Assembly: GCA_017525455.1 (NCBI GenBank)
Contig: JAFXSS010000052.1
Location: 1-32,428, forward strand
DNA from: Paludibacteraceae bacterium
GTDB lineage: Bacteria; Bacteroidota; Bacteroidia; Bacteroidales; Paludibacteraceae
Length of the DNA: 32,428 bases
Direction of reading: 5' to 3'
In this document: in pieces, positions 8,219 through 14,586 of the stretch
Numbering within the stretch: the stretch's first letter is position 1
Layout: each line of letters opens with the position of its first letter
Program-made: the position numbers and the translations under genes
The notes under the pieces: model-generated
What the model was told of the DNA's origin: nothing
What the model saw: the letters and a program-made list of their open reading frames with translations, nothing else
The model's database searches: none

Positions 8219-11200
8219 ATGAAACGTTTATCTCTTCTTTTTGCGGCTATTTGCCTGCTCAGTTTTTCCTATGCAGAAACCGTTACCCGTACGTTCTACT
8301 TCGATTTCGGTATGGATGGTGGAACGCGTGGCGTTGTTACTACCTCACCTGATGGCAATGGCCATTATTGGAACAACATTGGCGACAAAAAGGTAACAAG
8401 CAACAAACCTTCGCGGGATTACATCTACTCGGTTGTTGATGCAGCCAATGCTGCCACTAACATCAAAGTCCAACTGGCTGACACCATGTTTACTGCCAAT
8501 GGTATGAGTGGCGGTGGCGGTTTCCTGGAGCCTGATGCTGAACTGCTCGGTGATCTGGCTGTTGCCAGTGCTACGTCCGATTATCTGTTCGCGTCAAACA
8601 GCGAGCACTGCTCTATGATTATCAGCGGACTTGACCCGCAGAAGGGTTATCGCTTCAAGATATTCGCCAGTCGTCTGGCTACCGACGATCGCATCAGCGA
8701 TTATACTTTCCGCGGCGCATGGGCTTTCCAGGGCTCGCTCAAGGCTGCTGGCACAGGGATTGGTGCCAATGGTGAGAACCAGAATACAAGCAATGTTTAT
8801 CTCTCGCCGCTTATGTTGCCGGCAAGCGATGGTACTATTCGTCTGACTGTTCACCGTCAGTATGCAGGCAGTGGGGCATATTTCCCCATCAGTTGTATGC
8901 GTATGCAGGAATTCACAGAGTTGCATGTTCCTGAAGCAGAGATCTTCATCGATTGCGGTCACTCCGACGGTACGAATGGTGAGAAGACTGCCGCACCTGA
9001 CGGAAACGGTATCTATTGGGTGAACCTGTTTGATGTAGCCACCAGTGCTGCTCCGGTTGCTCTGACCTATCGCGACGGATCGGCAGTTAACAACGGTGCA
9101 AACGTAACTATAACTACCGCTTTCCAGCGCAATGGTTACAAGAATGGAGGAAACACAGCAGAAACATATTCGACTATGCTCGGCGTGTTTGGTCAGAAGT
9201 CTGTTGCCGGCGACTACTTCTTTGTCAACAACAAGACTGCGCAGATGAAGTTCAACGGCCTGAATCCTGATAAGGCGTACGTGTTCTATATTTTCGGTTC
9301 GCGCGCATATAACAGCAGTTTCGGTCAGACGGTTGACAAACTCAAACTCGAGGGTCTGACCACTGTCAACGGTACGCATCATACCGGTGGTAACGGCATG
9401 TGTTTCTCCGGTGCAAGCAACGGCTGGAACGAAGATGCATTCACCGTGATGGAGCCTGTTTTCCCCGCTGCGGACGGTTCCATTCTGTTGACTTTGAGCG
9501 GTGAGCGCGGCTCGTACCAGCATATCAATGCCATGCGCATCGAGCAGTATGGCGATTTTGAAAAACCGACACCTGCTGAAGAAACCAAATATGCAGCCCT
9601 GCTGATGAAGGGTACGGCTGTTGAGGGAGGTGAGGTTGCTATGACGCTTCGTGCACCCGAAAGCAAAACTGAAGGCACATCTTTTGAGGCATTCTGCCGT
9701 ATAACCAATGGAGGTTCGCTCTCATTCGAGACACCCGAAGGCACCAAACTCTCCGAGACTGTTTGTGCTCTCACAGATGGCATTTATCGCATTGTGTATA
9801 ACACGACTGCCAAAACCTTTACCTCGCTCGCTATCACTCGTGCAGGTATCGTTGGTAATGTTACCACTGCCGGTTGGAATGCTTCCGGCGTTGCGCTCAC
9901 TTATCGTGGCAACGGCGTTTGGCGTGACACGCTTGACCTTGTGGCATATACAGGAGGCAGTGACCCCGAGCGCGGACAGTTCTGCTTCAACTCGTCATGG
10001 GATTATACCGTCAAGGCACGCAATGGCGTTGAGGGCATCGTTGGTTTCAAGCCCGATCAGGAGGATTGCGGATATGGCGTCGAGGATATTCCTATGCGCC
10101 ACGGACGCAAAGATATAACATTGGATATGCGCAACTTCACCTATAGCATCGAGTGCTTGGAGGTTGCCGACAACAAGATCACCTTCTTCGGCTCATCGGT
10201 TTGCAACGGCCAGGGCGCAGAGGAAGTGTCGAATGTTAAGCATGGTTACGCTTGGCAGTTCGGTCAGTTACTCGCGGCACGTCATCAGGCGGATAACACA
10301 CTGCCCGAGTACGAATATAGCAACACTTCTATCAACGGCAACAACACGCTTAACTTGCTCTCACGTTACAAAGGTCACATGTATGGTGATTGCGGTCAGT
10401 TCGTAGTCATCGGCCTGGGCTTGGGCAACGAAGGTATCCATGGCGCTGCCAATCCGCAAGGTATCTACAACCAGTGGAAGACCAACATGCTCAAACTCGC
10501 TGAACTGGGTGAGGACGAAGGTAAGATTGTCATCGCTTCCAACAACTATACCCGTGGCGATTACAATGCTACCGACTATGCTTACGTTAAGCAGATGAAC
10601 CTTGAGATGCACGAGTGGGACATCCCGACTATCAACCTCCTTGGTGCTGTAGATAACTGCAAGGGCAACGGACAGTGGGCTGACGGCTATCAGAATGGCG
10701 ACGATATCTATCACCCCAACCATACCGGTCATACTGAAATGATGCACACCATCGTTCCTTCGCTCTTCGATGCGCTCGCTGCTGGAAAAGCCAAACCCGC
10801 ACGCCAGACAGGCGAAGGTATTGCTTTGAACGGCCAACAGACAATTGAGTTTGTTCCTGAGGACGAAGTGCATTCGTTCACCTTGGCTTTCCGCATTGCT
10901 AATGTCAGCGGTATGCAGATAAAACTTGATGTCAGTGAGGGTGTTGCTCCGGTACAACCTGCTGTTTTGCCTACCGATGCCAATTGGCATACGATAGTGA
11001 TTTCGCACTACTACGCTGCCGGTAAGACGTATATCTATTTCGATGGCGTTCAGCAGAGCGTTACTGACGGCAAGATGCTGCTCAGCAAGGTTAATCTGGG
11101 CGGCGATTGCAAAGTTAGCGACTTGCATTTCTGGCATGCCGGCATGAATGCTGACGAAGTTGCAGCCTTTGAGGCCGGTAAGATGCTTTGCTCTTCGCTC

Positions 11201-11419
11201 GAACTCTATTGCCCGCTCAACAACGGTGCTATCGACAACCTTGCGCAATCTACAAATACTATCCGACTTGTCACCGATGAGACAACAGCTATTGACCAAA
11301 CAAATGACCAAATGGTAAATGATCAAATGGTAAATGCTTTTACTATTCTTGGTCAGCCTGCCGACCCGTCCTTTCGCGGTGGCGTTTTGATTATCGATGG
11401 CAAAAAAGTTATCCGTTGA
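8219..11419 (+). CDS. multidomain secreted SGNH-fold carbohydrate esterase with binding domains
   Basis: I chose the ATG at 8219 because it gives a clean signal peptide (MKRLSLLFAAICLLSFSYA); the longer in-frame extension runs back through the upstream gene. The product has 1066 residues. Two homologous malectin-like domains come first (about 21-235 and 240-448, both with SPDGNGHYW/APDGNGIYW-type motifs). A SusE-like beta domain follows (about 450-645). Then comes an SGNH hydrolase (about 650-855): Ser660 in FFGSSVCNG, Gly707 in SINGNN, Asn737 in GLGLGNEG, and Asp829/His832 in DDIYHPNHTGH. A LamG-like sandwich (about 865-1015, WHTIVISHYYAAGKTYIYFDG) precedes the tail TILGQPAD...GGVLIIDGKKVIR, like a type IX sorting signal. 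It probably removes acetyl or other ester groups from the PUL substrate, since pustulan is naturally acetylated. Substrate is inferred. Confidence 0.88.
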   Translation: MKRLSLLFAAICLLSFSYAETVTRTFYFDFGMDGGTRGVVTTSPDGNGHYWNNIGDKKVTSNKPSRDYIYSVVDAANAATNIKVQLADTMFTANGMSGGGGFLEPDAELLGDLAVASATSDYLFASNSEHCSMIISGLDPQKGYRFKIFASRLATDDRISDYTFRGAWAFQGSLKAAGTGIGANGENQNTSNVYLSPLMLPASDGTIRLTVHRQYAGSGAYFPISCMRMQEFTELHVPEAEIFIDCGHSDGTNGEKTAAPDGNGIYWVNLFDVATSAAPVALTYRDGSAVNNGANVTITTAFQRNGYKNGGNTAETYSTMLGVFGQKSVAGDYFFVNNKTAQMKFNGLNPDKAYVFYIFGSRAYNSSFGQTVDKLKLEGLTTVNGTHHTGGNGMCFSGASNGWNEDAFTVMEPVFPAADGSILLTLSGERGSYQHINAMRIEQYGDFEKPTPAEETKYAALLMKGTAVEGGEVAMTLRAPESKTEGTSFEAFCRITNGGSLSFETPEGTKLSETVCALTDGIYRIVYNTTAKTFTSLAITRAGIVGNVTTAGWNASGVALTYRGNGVWRDTLDLVAYTGGSDPERGQFCFNSSWDYTVKARNGVEGIVGFKPDQEDCGYGVEDIPMRHGRKDITLDMRNFTYSIECLEVADNKITFFGSSVCNGQGAEEVSNVKHGYAWQFGQLLAARHQADNTLPEYEYSNTSINGNNTLNLLSRYKGHMYGDCGQFVVIGLGLGNEGIHGAANPQGIYNQWKTNMLKLAELGEDEGKIVIASNNYTRGDYNATDYAYVKQMNLEMHEWDIPTINLLGAVDNCKGNGQWADGYQNGDDIYHPNHTGHTEMMHTIVPSLFDALAAGKAKPARQTGEGIALNGQQTIEFVPEDEVHSFTLAFRIANVSGMQIKLDVSEGVAPVQPAVLPTDANWHTIVISHYYAAGKTYIYFDGVQQSVTDGKMLLSKVNLGGDCKVSDLHFWHAGMNADEVAAFEAGKMLCSSLELYCPLNNGAIDNLAQSTNTIRLVTDETTAIDQTNDQMVNDQMVNAFTILGQPADPSFRGGVLIIDGKKVIR
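11303..11332 (+). repeat. 15-bp in-frame tandem duplication in the esterase gene
   Basis: Two copies of AATGAC/TCAAATGGTA (one mismatch) encode NDQMV twice, just before the C-terminal sorting-like tail of the SGNH esterase. The unit is a multiple of three, so copy-number change would alter linker length without breaking the frame. Similar A/T-rich words occur in non-coding leaders elsewhere in the window. Confidence 0.8.
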
Positions 11420-11464
11420 CAAATTGTTTCTTAAGTTTTCTTAAGATAAATGACCAACTTCATC

Positions 11465-11508
11465 GGGGTTAAGTAGGGGTTAAGTCGAAATTAAGTCGAA
11501 TTTTAGTA
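11465..11508 (+). repeat. four 11-bp tandem repeats directly before the second GH30 start codon
   Basis: The units are GGGGTTAAGTA, GGGGTTAAGTC, GAAATTAAGTC and GAATTTTAGTA, and the last ends one base before the ATG. Two more TTAAG words lie upstream at 11431 and 11441, also about one helical turn apart. An 11-bp spacing suits tandem binding of an OmpR-type regulator, but the position next to the start codon would place it in the mRNA leader. A translation-initiation or slippage role is equally possible. Confidence 0.7.
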
Positions 11509-11509
11509 G

Positions 11510-13042
11510 ATGGTAAGCAGACAATTTATAGGAACTAAGCTAACCGCCATACTTTTGTTGGCGGTTAGCGCTATGGTTTCTGCCCAATCCGGCACGTTTG
11601 AGGCCTGGACAACCAATAGTAGCAAACGAATGGAACATCTGGAGACCAAGGCGCTGGAAACAAGCACCAAGGCTTCGGCACGCGTCACGCTTAATCCTGA
11701 ACAAACCTATCAAACCATCGATGGCTTGGGATGGATGCTCAATCAGGGTAGTGCCAAACTCCTGATGCAATTGCCGGCCGACAAACGTAGGGCTACATTG
11801 GAAGAACTGTTTGGTGCTGACGGACTGCGAGCATCTATGGTGCGCGTGGCTATCGGCGCGTGCGACTTGAGCGAGAGCGATTATACGTATGCTGATAGTC
11901 AGGATGAGTCGCTCAGTAATTTTGCCATCGCGCAGCAGGACTTGTCAACCGTTGTGCCTATCTTGCAGGAGATCCTGGTTATCAATCCCAAGGTTAAAGT
12001 GCTTGCCTGCTCATGGACTGCACCCACTTGGATGAAGACCGGCGCAGCGTGGTACAACAGTTACGTGGACGGCACGCTCAAAACTGAGTATTACAACCTC
12101 TATGCCGATTATTTCGTCAAGTACATCGAGGCTATGGCAGGCTGGGGTATTCCCGTTTGGGGAATCAGCGTACAGAACGAACCGCTCAATAATCACAACG
12201 ACCCGTCAATGACGTGGACCAAGGAAACAATGTACAAGTTCATAGCCGGCAGTCTTGGTCCCAAACTTAAGGATAGCGGGCATAATGACGTGCGAATCAT
12301 TGCTTATGACCACAACTGCGATGTGACGGACTTCCCTATCTATGTTGCCAAGAGCAAGTATGTCTATGGCACGGCGTTCCACCTCTACGCAGGTGATATA
12401 TCTGCGCTGAGCACGGTTTACAACAGCACAGGCAAACCCGTTCTGTTTACCGAGCAATATACGGGCAAGGATGGCGATTTCAGCGGTGACCTCGGATGGC
12501 ATACGCAGAATGTTGTTCTCGGCTCGCTCAACAATATGTCTACTACTGTTTTGGAGTGGAATTTGTGTTCTGACCCTAATTACAGTATTCACACTTCCGG
12601 TGGTTGCACGACCTGCAAAGGTGCTCTGACCGTCAGCGGAAGCAATATCAGTTCGCGCAACGTCAGTTATTATATCATCGGTCACGCTTCGCGTGTGATT
12701 GATCCCGGTGCGATACGTATCGGTGTTACTACAACCACTTCGAACATCTCGTATGCAGCCTTCCGTAATCCCGATGGCAGCATAGGTCTGGTGGTATATA
12801 CCGATTCCGGTCAGGCGCGTTCATTTGCCGTTGCTTTTCCCGATGAGAACGGGCAGGCGGTATATGCCAACCTTACATTGCCGTCAAAAGGCGTTTTATC
12901 CGTGCGCATCCGCCCGAATATCCAAACTGCAGTCGATGCCGTTCACATGCCGCAAACAGCCATCAAACGAATTGTCAACGGCCAACTCGTCATTGATCAT
13001 GATGGCCGTTACTACAATACCTTGGGGATGCCGATGAAATAA
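11510..13042 (+). CDS. secreted GH30 glycoside hydrolase (second paralogue)
   Basis: The product has 510 residues with a type I signal peptide (start MVSRQFIGTK, cleavage near AMVSA-Q), not a lipobox. GH30 signatures are TYQTIDGLGWMLN, acid/base Glu224 in GISVQNEPLN, nucleophile Glu315 in VLFTEQYTG, and the Cys pair in GGCTTCKGALTV. It is clearly diverged from the GH30 encoded upstream. The final residues, IKRIVNGQLVIDHDGRYYNT, form the same kind of tail seen on the triple-repeat protein. It probably cleaves the same polysaccharide, or its oligosaccharides, from a different location or in a different mode than the lipoprotein GH30. The 90-bp upstream gap has tandem repeats and no clear promoter. 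It is the last PUL gene in the window and is followed by a hairpin terminator. GH30 subfamily is not determined. Confidence 0.9.
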   Translation: MVSRQFIGTKLTAILLLAVSAMVSAQSGTFEAWTTNSSKRMEHLETKALETSTKASARVTLNPEQTYQTIDGLGWMLNQGSAKLLMQLPADKRRATLEELFGADGLRASMVRVAIGACDLSESDYTYADSQDESLSNFAIAQQDLSTVVPILQEILVINPKVKVLACSWTAPTWMKTGAAWYNSYVDGTLKTEYYNLYADYFVKYIEAMAGWGIPVWGISVQNEPLNNHNDPSMTWTKETMYKFIAGSLGPKLKDSGHNDVRIIAYDHNCDVTDFPIYVAKSKYVYGTAFHLYAGDISALSTVYNSTGKPVLFTEQYTGKDGDFSGDLGWHTQNVVLGSLNNMSTTVLEWNLCSDPNYSIHTSGGCTTCKGALTVSGSNISSRNVSYYIIGHASRVIDPGAIRIGVTTTTSNISYAAFRNPDGSIGLVVYTDSGQARSFAVAFPDENGQAVYANLTLPSKGVLSVRIRPNIQTAVDAVHMPQTAIKRIVNGQLVIDHDGRYYNTLGMPMK

Positions 13043-13066
13043 AAGTTGTGGACAATCGTTGACTAA

Positions 13067-13100
13067 AAGAAGTGGTGAGCCGTTTGACTCACCACTTCTT
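13067..13100 (+). terminator. 13-bp perfect hairpin ending the PUL
   Basis: AAGAAGTGGTGAG pairs perfectly with CTCACCACTTCTT around an 8-nt loop, 25 bp after the second GH30 stop. On the opposite strand the hairpin is followed by TTTAG, so it could also stop transcripts running out of the tRNA-Pro gene. A strong bidirectional terminator is the likely reading. Confidence 0.75.
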
Positions 13101-13119
13101 GTCGGGATGACAAGATTCG
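13094..13119. repeat. 26-bp direct repeat copy 1 (orphan tRNA-Pro 3' end)
   Basis: This segment is identical to 13205-13230, which covers the T-arm 3' half, the acceptor 3' strand and the trailer of the tRNA-Pro gene. Here the rest of the tRNA is absent. It overlaps the PUL terminator hairpin. It is either a relic attachment site or a duplicated tRNA-end/terminator module. Confidence 0.85.
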
Positions 13120-13165
13120 CACTGCTTAGCAGATCGTTCGAGCGAAGCGAGATAAGAACGTTCGA

Positions 13166-13205
13166 TACGAAACAAGCAGAGCAAAAACGCTCTGCTTGTT
13201 TCGTA
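13166..13205 (-). terminator. 17-bp perfect hairpin downstream of tRNA-Pro
   Basis: TACGAAACAAGCAGAGC pairs perfectly with its complement (13189-13205) around a 6-nt loop that is T-rich on the - strand. It begins 8 bp beyond the 3' end of the tRNA in its direction of transcription, so it probably ends or protects the tRNA precursor. No long T run follows the stem, so classical intrinsic termination is uncertain. Confidence 0.6.
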
Positions 13206-13230
13206 CTTCTTGTCGGGATGACAAGATTCG
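13205..13230. repeat. 26-bp direct repeat copy 2 (3' end of tRNA-Pro)
   Basis: This copy is inside and just past the intact tRNA-Pro gene and matches 13094-13119 at all 26 positions. The repeat contains CTTGTC-N5-GACAAG, a stem that would compete with the T-arm and acceptor fold of the tRNA 3' half. Confidence 0.85.
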
Positions 13231-13286
13231 AACTTGCGACCTCCGGTCCCCCAGACCGTTGCGCTACCGGACTGCGCCACATCCCG
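13213..13286 (-). tRNA. tRNA-Pro (anticodon GGG)
   Basis: Read on the - strand, the 74 bases fold as a complete cloverleaf: acceptor CGGGATG/CATCCCG, D-arm GCGC/GCGC, anticodon arm ACGGT-CTGGGGG-ACCGG with anticodon GGG (one A-G mismatch at the top of the stem), a 5-nt variable loop, T-arm GCAAG-TTCGAAT-CTTGT, and discriminator A. CCA is not encoded. A strong promoter lies about 60 bp upstream. The gene is also the source of a common spurious protein call on the + strand. Confidence 0.97.
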
Positions 13287-13347
13287 CTGCTCTTCGAATG
13301 ACAACTTGCAATTTCTCATTCGAGCCTTTTCTGACGAAAAGCGGGTG

Positions 13348-13379
13348 CAAAAGTACGACATTTTTTTGATATATCCAAA
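13348..13379 (-). promoter_or_regulatory. promoter of tRNA-Pro
   Basis: On the - strand, TTTG (13379-13376), a 20-bp spacer and TACTTTTG (13355-13348) fit the Bacteroidota -33/-7 consensus exactly. The sequence from the -7 element onward, TTTGCACCCGCTTTT, is identical at the rpsO promoter. Confidence 0.85.
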
Positions 13380-13446
13380 TTTTTTTAGCAAAAAAATACT
13401 GTTTGTGGCACAATAGTTGTATTTTGACAAGTCGAGATAAACGAAT

Positions 13447-14010
13447 ATGCTGCGGAAACTCAAATACATAGTAATATGCGTATGCGCGTTATGCGTTTGC
13501 ACACCGGGCATTCAGGCGCAGGAGGAGGAAAATGATACGCTCTACTACGCCATGTTGCACGAGGTTTATTGCTATGCCCCGCTCAAGTTCAAAAACAAGC
13601 AGCAGGAGCGATTCTATTGGCGCACCGTTCGCGATGTGAAGAAAACGCTGCCATACGCCAAACGTATCAGCAAGGCGATTGAAGAAGCGGAAGATACATT
13701 GGCTGTCATGACACCTAAAGAGAAACGCCGCTGGTGGAAGAAACGTGAAAAGGAACTGTTCAAGGAATACGAGAAAGATTTTCGCAACATGACCGCTTCA
13801 CAGGGCCGGATGCTTATGTTGCTCTTGGATCGCGAAAGCGACCGTACATCGTACGAACTGATCAAAACCTTCAAAAACAAGTTTGTGGCGGACTTCTGGC
13901 AGTTTATAGCCAAACTGTTCAAGAACGATCTGAAGGAGGAATATGACGCCAAGGACAAAGACCGTATAGTTGAGCGGATCATAACCCTGGTCGAAGCCGA
14001 ACAGTTGTAA
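13447..14010 (+). CDS. DUF4294 family secreted/envelope protein
   Basis: The product has 187 residues and begins with a type I signal peptide (MLRKLKYIVICVCALCVC, cleavage near GIQAQ). The body is highly charged and mostly helical, with the family-like segment YCYAPLKFKNKQQERFYWRT followed by TVRDVKKTLPYAKRI, and a later KRRWWKKREKELF stretch. This matches the DUF4294 family, widespread in Bacteroidota and of unknown function; I rely on recall of the family for this. The gene stands alone, facing rpsO and sharing a bidirectional terminator with it. No canonical -33/-7 pair is visible in the short upstream gap, so its promoter is unclear. Confidence 0.8.
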   Translation: MLRKLKYIVICVCALCVCTPGIQAQEEENDTLYYAMLHEVYCYAPLKFKNKQQERFYWRTVRDVKKTLPYAKRISKAIEEAEDTLAVMTPKEKRRWWKKREKELFKEYEKDFRNMTASQGRMLMLLLDRESDRTSYELIKTFKNKFVADFWQFIAKLFKNDLKEEYDAKDKDRIVERIITLVEAEQL

Positions 14011-14015
14011 CAAAA

Positions 14016-14045
14016 AAATAGGAGCGACGCAAGTCACTCCTATTT
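14016..14045. terminator. bidirectional intrinsic terminator between DUF4294 gene and rpsO
   Basis: AAATAGGAG pairs with CTCCTATTT; the stem continues after one C-A mismatch with GAC/GTC and closes on a GCAA tetraloop. Seven A residues on the left give a run of seven U for the - strand rpsO transcript, and TTTCGTTT follows for the + strand. Convergent genes share it. Confidence 0.85.
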
Positions 14046-14062
14046 CGTTTAGCAGGTAAGAT

Positions 14063-14332
14063 TTACTTACGGATGCCGAGTTCTTTGATCAGTGTACGAT
14101 ACTTCTCGATATCTTTAGCCTTCAGGTAGTCGAGCAAGCGACGACGCTTACCAACGAGGTTGGTCAGGGCGCGCTCTGTGCCGAAATCCTTACGGTTCAG
14201 CTTCAGGTGCTCGGTGAGATGGTTGATACGGAAGGTGAACAATGCAATCTGTCCCTCGGTCGAACCGGTGTCTTGTGCGCTCTTGCCGAACTTGGCGAAG
14301 AGCTCTGCTTTCTTTTCTGATGTCAAATACAT
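14063..14332 (-). CDS. rpsO: 30S ribosomal protein S15
   Basis: I chose the ATG at 14332, giving 89 residues beginning MYLTSEKKAELF. This is the normal S15 length, and it places the conserved DTGS motif at residue 21, as in E. coli S15; in-frame upstream ATG codons at 14338 and 14353 would add 2 or 7 residues. Conserved features include DTGSTEGQIALFTFRINHLT, the RNA-binding KLNRKD segment and GKRRRLLDYLKAKD. S15 binds the 16S rRNA central domain early in 30S assembly. The gene has its own consensus promoter and an unusually long leader of about 160 nt with possible hairpins, a usual place for S15 autoregulation. It ends at a shared strong terminator. Confidence 0.95.
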   Translation of the reverse strand: MYLTSEKKAELFAKFGKSAQDTGSTEGQIALFTFRINHLTEHLKLNRKDFGTERALTNLVGKRRRLLDYLKAKDIEKYRTLIKELGIRK

Positions 14333-14494
14333 AGACATTTTCAATTTTGTCATTTACCGTGTCTGATCTTCCTTCGGTCGGATGATCTGCTTCGCCGTAT
14401 GGCTTATTTGCTGGTAAATGTCGGTGAAACAATCATAGCAATGCAGTATCGCTAAGGGTAACAACATCGCTACATCTTAACGCTTTCAAAAAAG
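14333..14494 (-). promoter_or_regulatory. structured 5' leader of rpsO
   Basis: About 160 nt separate the expected start site from the S15 start codon. The 5' end could form GCTTT-TTTG-AAAGC (14495-14482). A second hairpin pairs GATCATCC with GGAAGATC (14387-14365, one mismatch) near the start codon. A GCC-ATAC-GGC stem lies between them. Known S15 leaders in other phyla bind S15 to repress translation; the same role here is inferred. Confidence 0.45.
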
Positions 14495-14500
14495 CGGGTG

Positions 14501-14532
14501 CAAAGGTACGGAAAATTTACGACATATGCAAA
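14501..14532 (-). promoter_or_regulatory. promoter of rpsO
   Basis: On the - strand, TTTG (14532-14529), a 20-bp spacer and TACCTTTG (14508-14501) match the Bacteroidota consensus. The downstream CACCCGCTTTT is shared with the tRNA-Pro promoter. Confidence 0.85.
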
Positions 14533-14542
14533 TATTTCCGCG

Positions 14543-14568
14543 AAAAAGTGTGCGTGGCTTGACTTTTT
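14543..14568 (-). terminator. possible weak terminator after murE
   Basis: Between the murE stop and the rpsO promoter, a 7-bp A/T-rich stem (AAAAAGT with ACTTTTT, 12-nt loop) is the only structure I find. It is weak and some murE transcripts may continue into rpsO. Confidence 0.3.
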
Positions 14569-14586
14569 GATAACATTATGTGCCAA

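Noticed and set aside
10361..11422. Antisense 353-residue frame opposite the esterase C-terminus
   Set aside because: No homology-like motifs; it lies opposite the SGNH and LamG domains.
11416..11439. Promoter before the second GH30 gene (TTG ... TAAGTTTT)
   Set aside because: The spacer is 13 bp and the final G is missing, so it is not a credible -33/-7 pair.
13094..13230. CRISPR-like array (two direct repeats with a spacer)
   Set aside because: There are only two copies, one inside a tRNA gene; the spacing is 85 bp and no cas gene is near.
13059..13301. 80-residue + strand frame containing VGMTRFELATSGPP
   Set aside because: This is the familiar false protein made by translating the complement of a tRNA gene; it covers the tRNA-Pro and its duplicated end.
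13402..13426. Possible promoter for the DUF4294 gene (TTTG ... TATTTTG)
   Set aside because: The spacing is only 14 bp and the -7 element lacks one T, so it does not meet the consensus seen five times elsewhere in the window.
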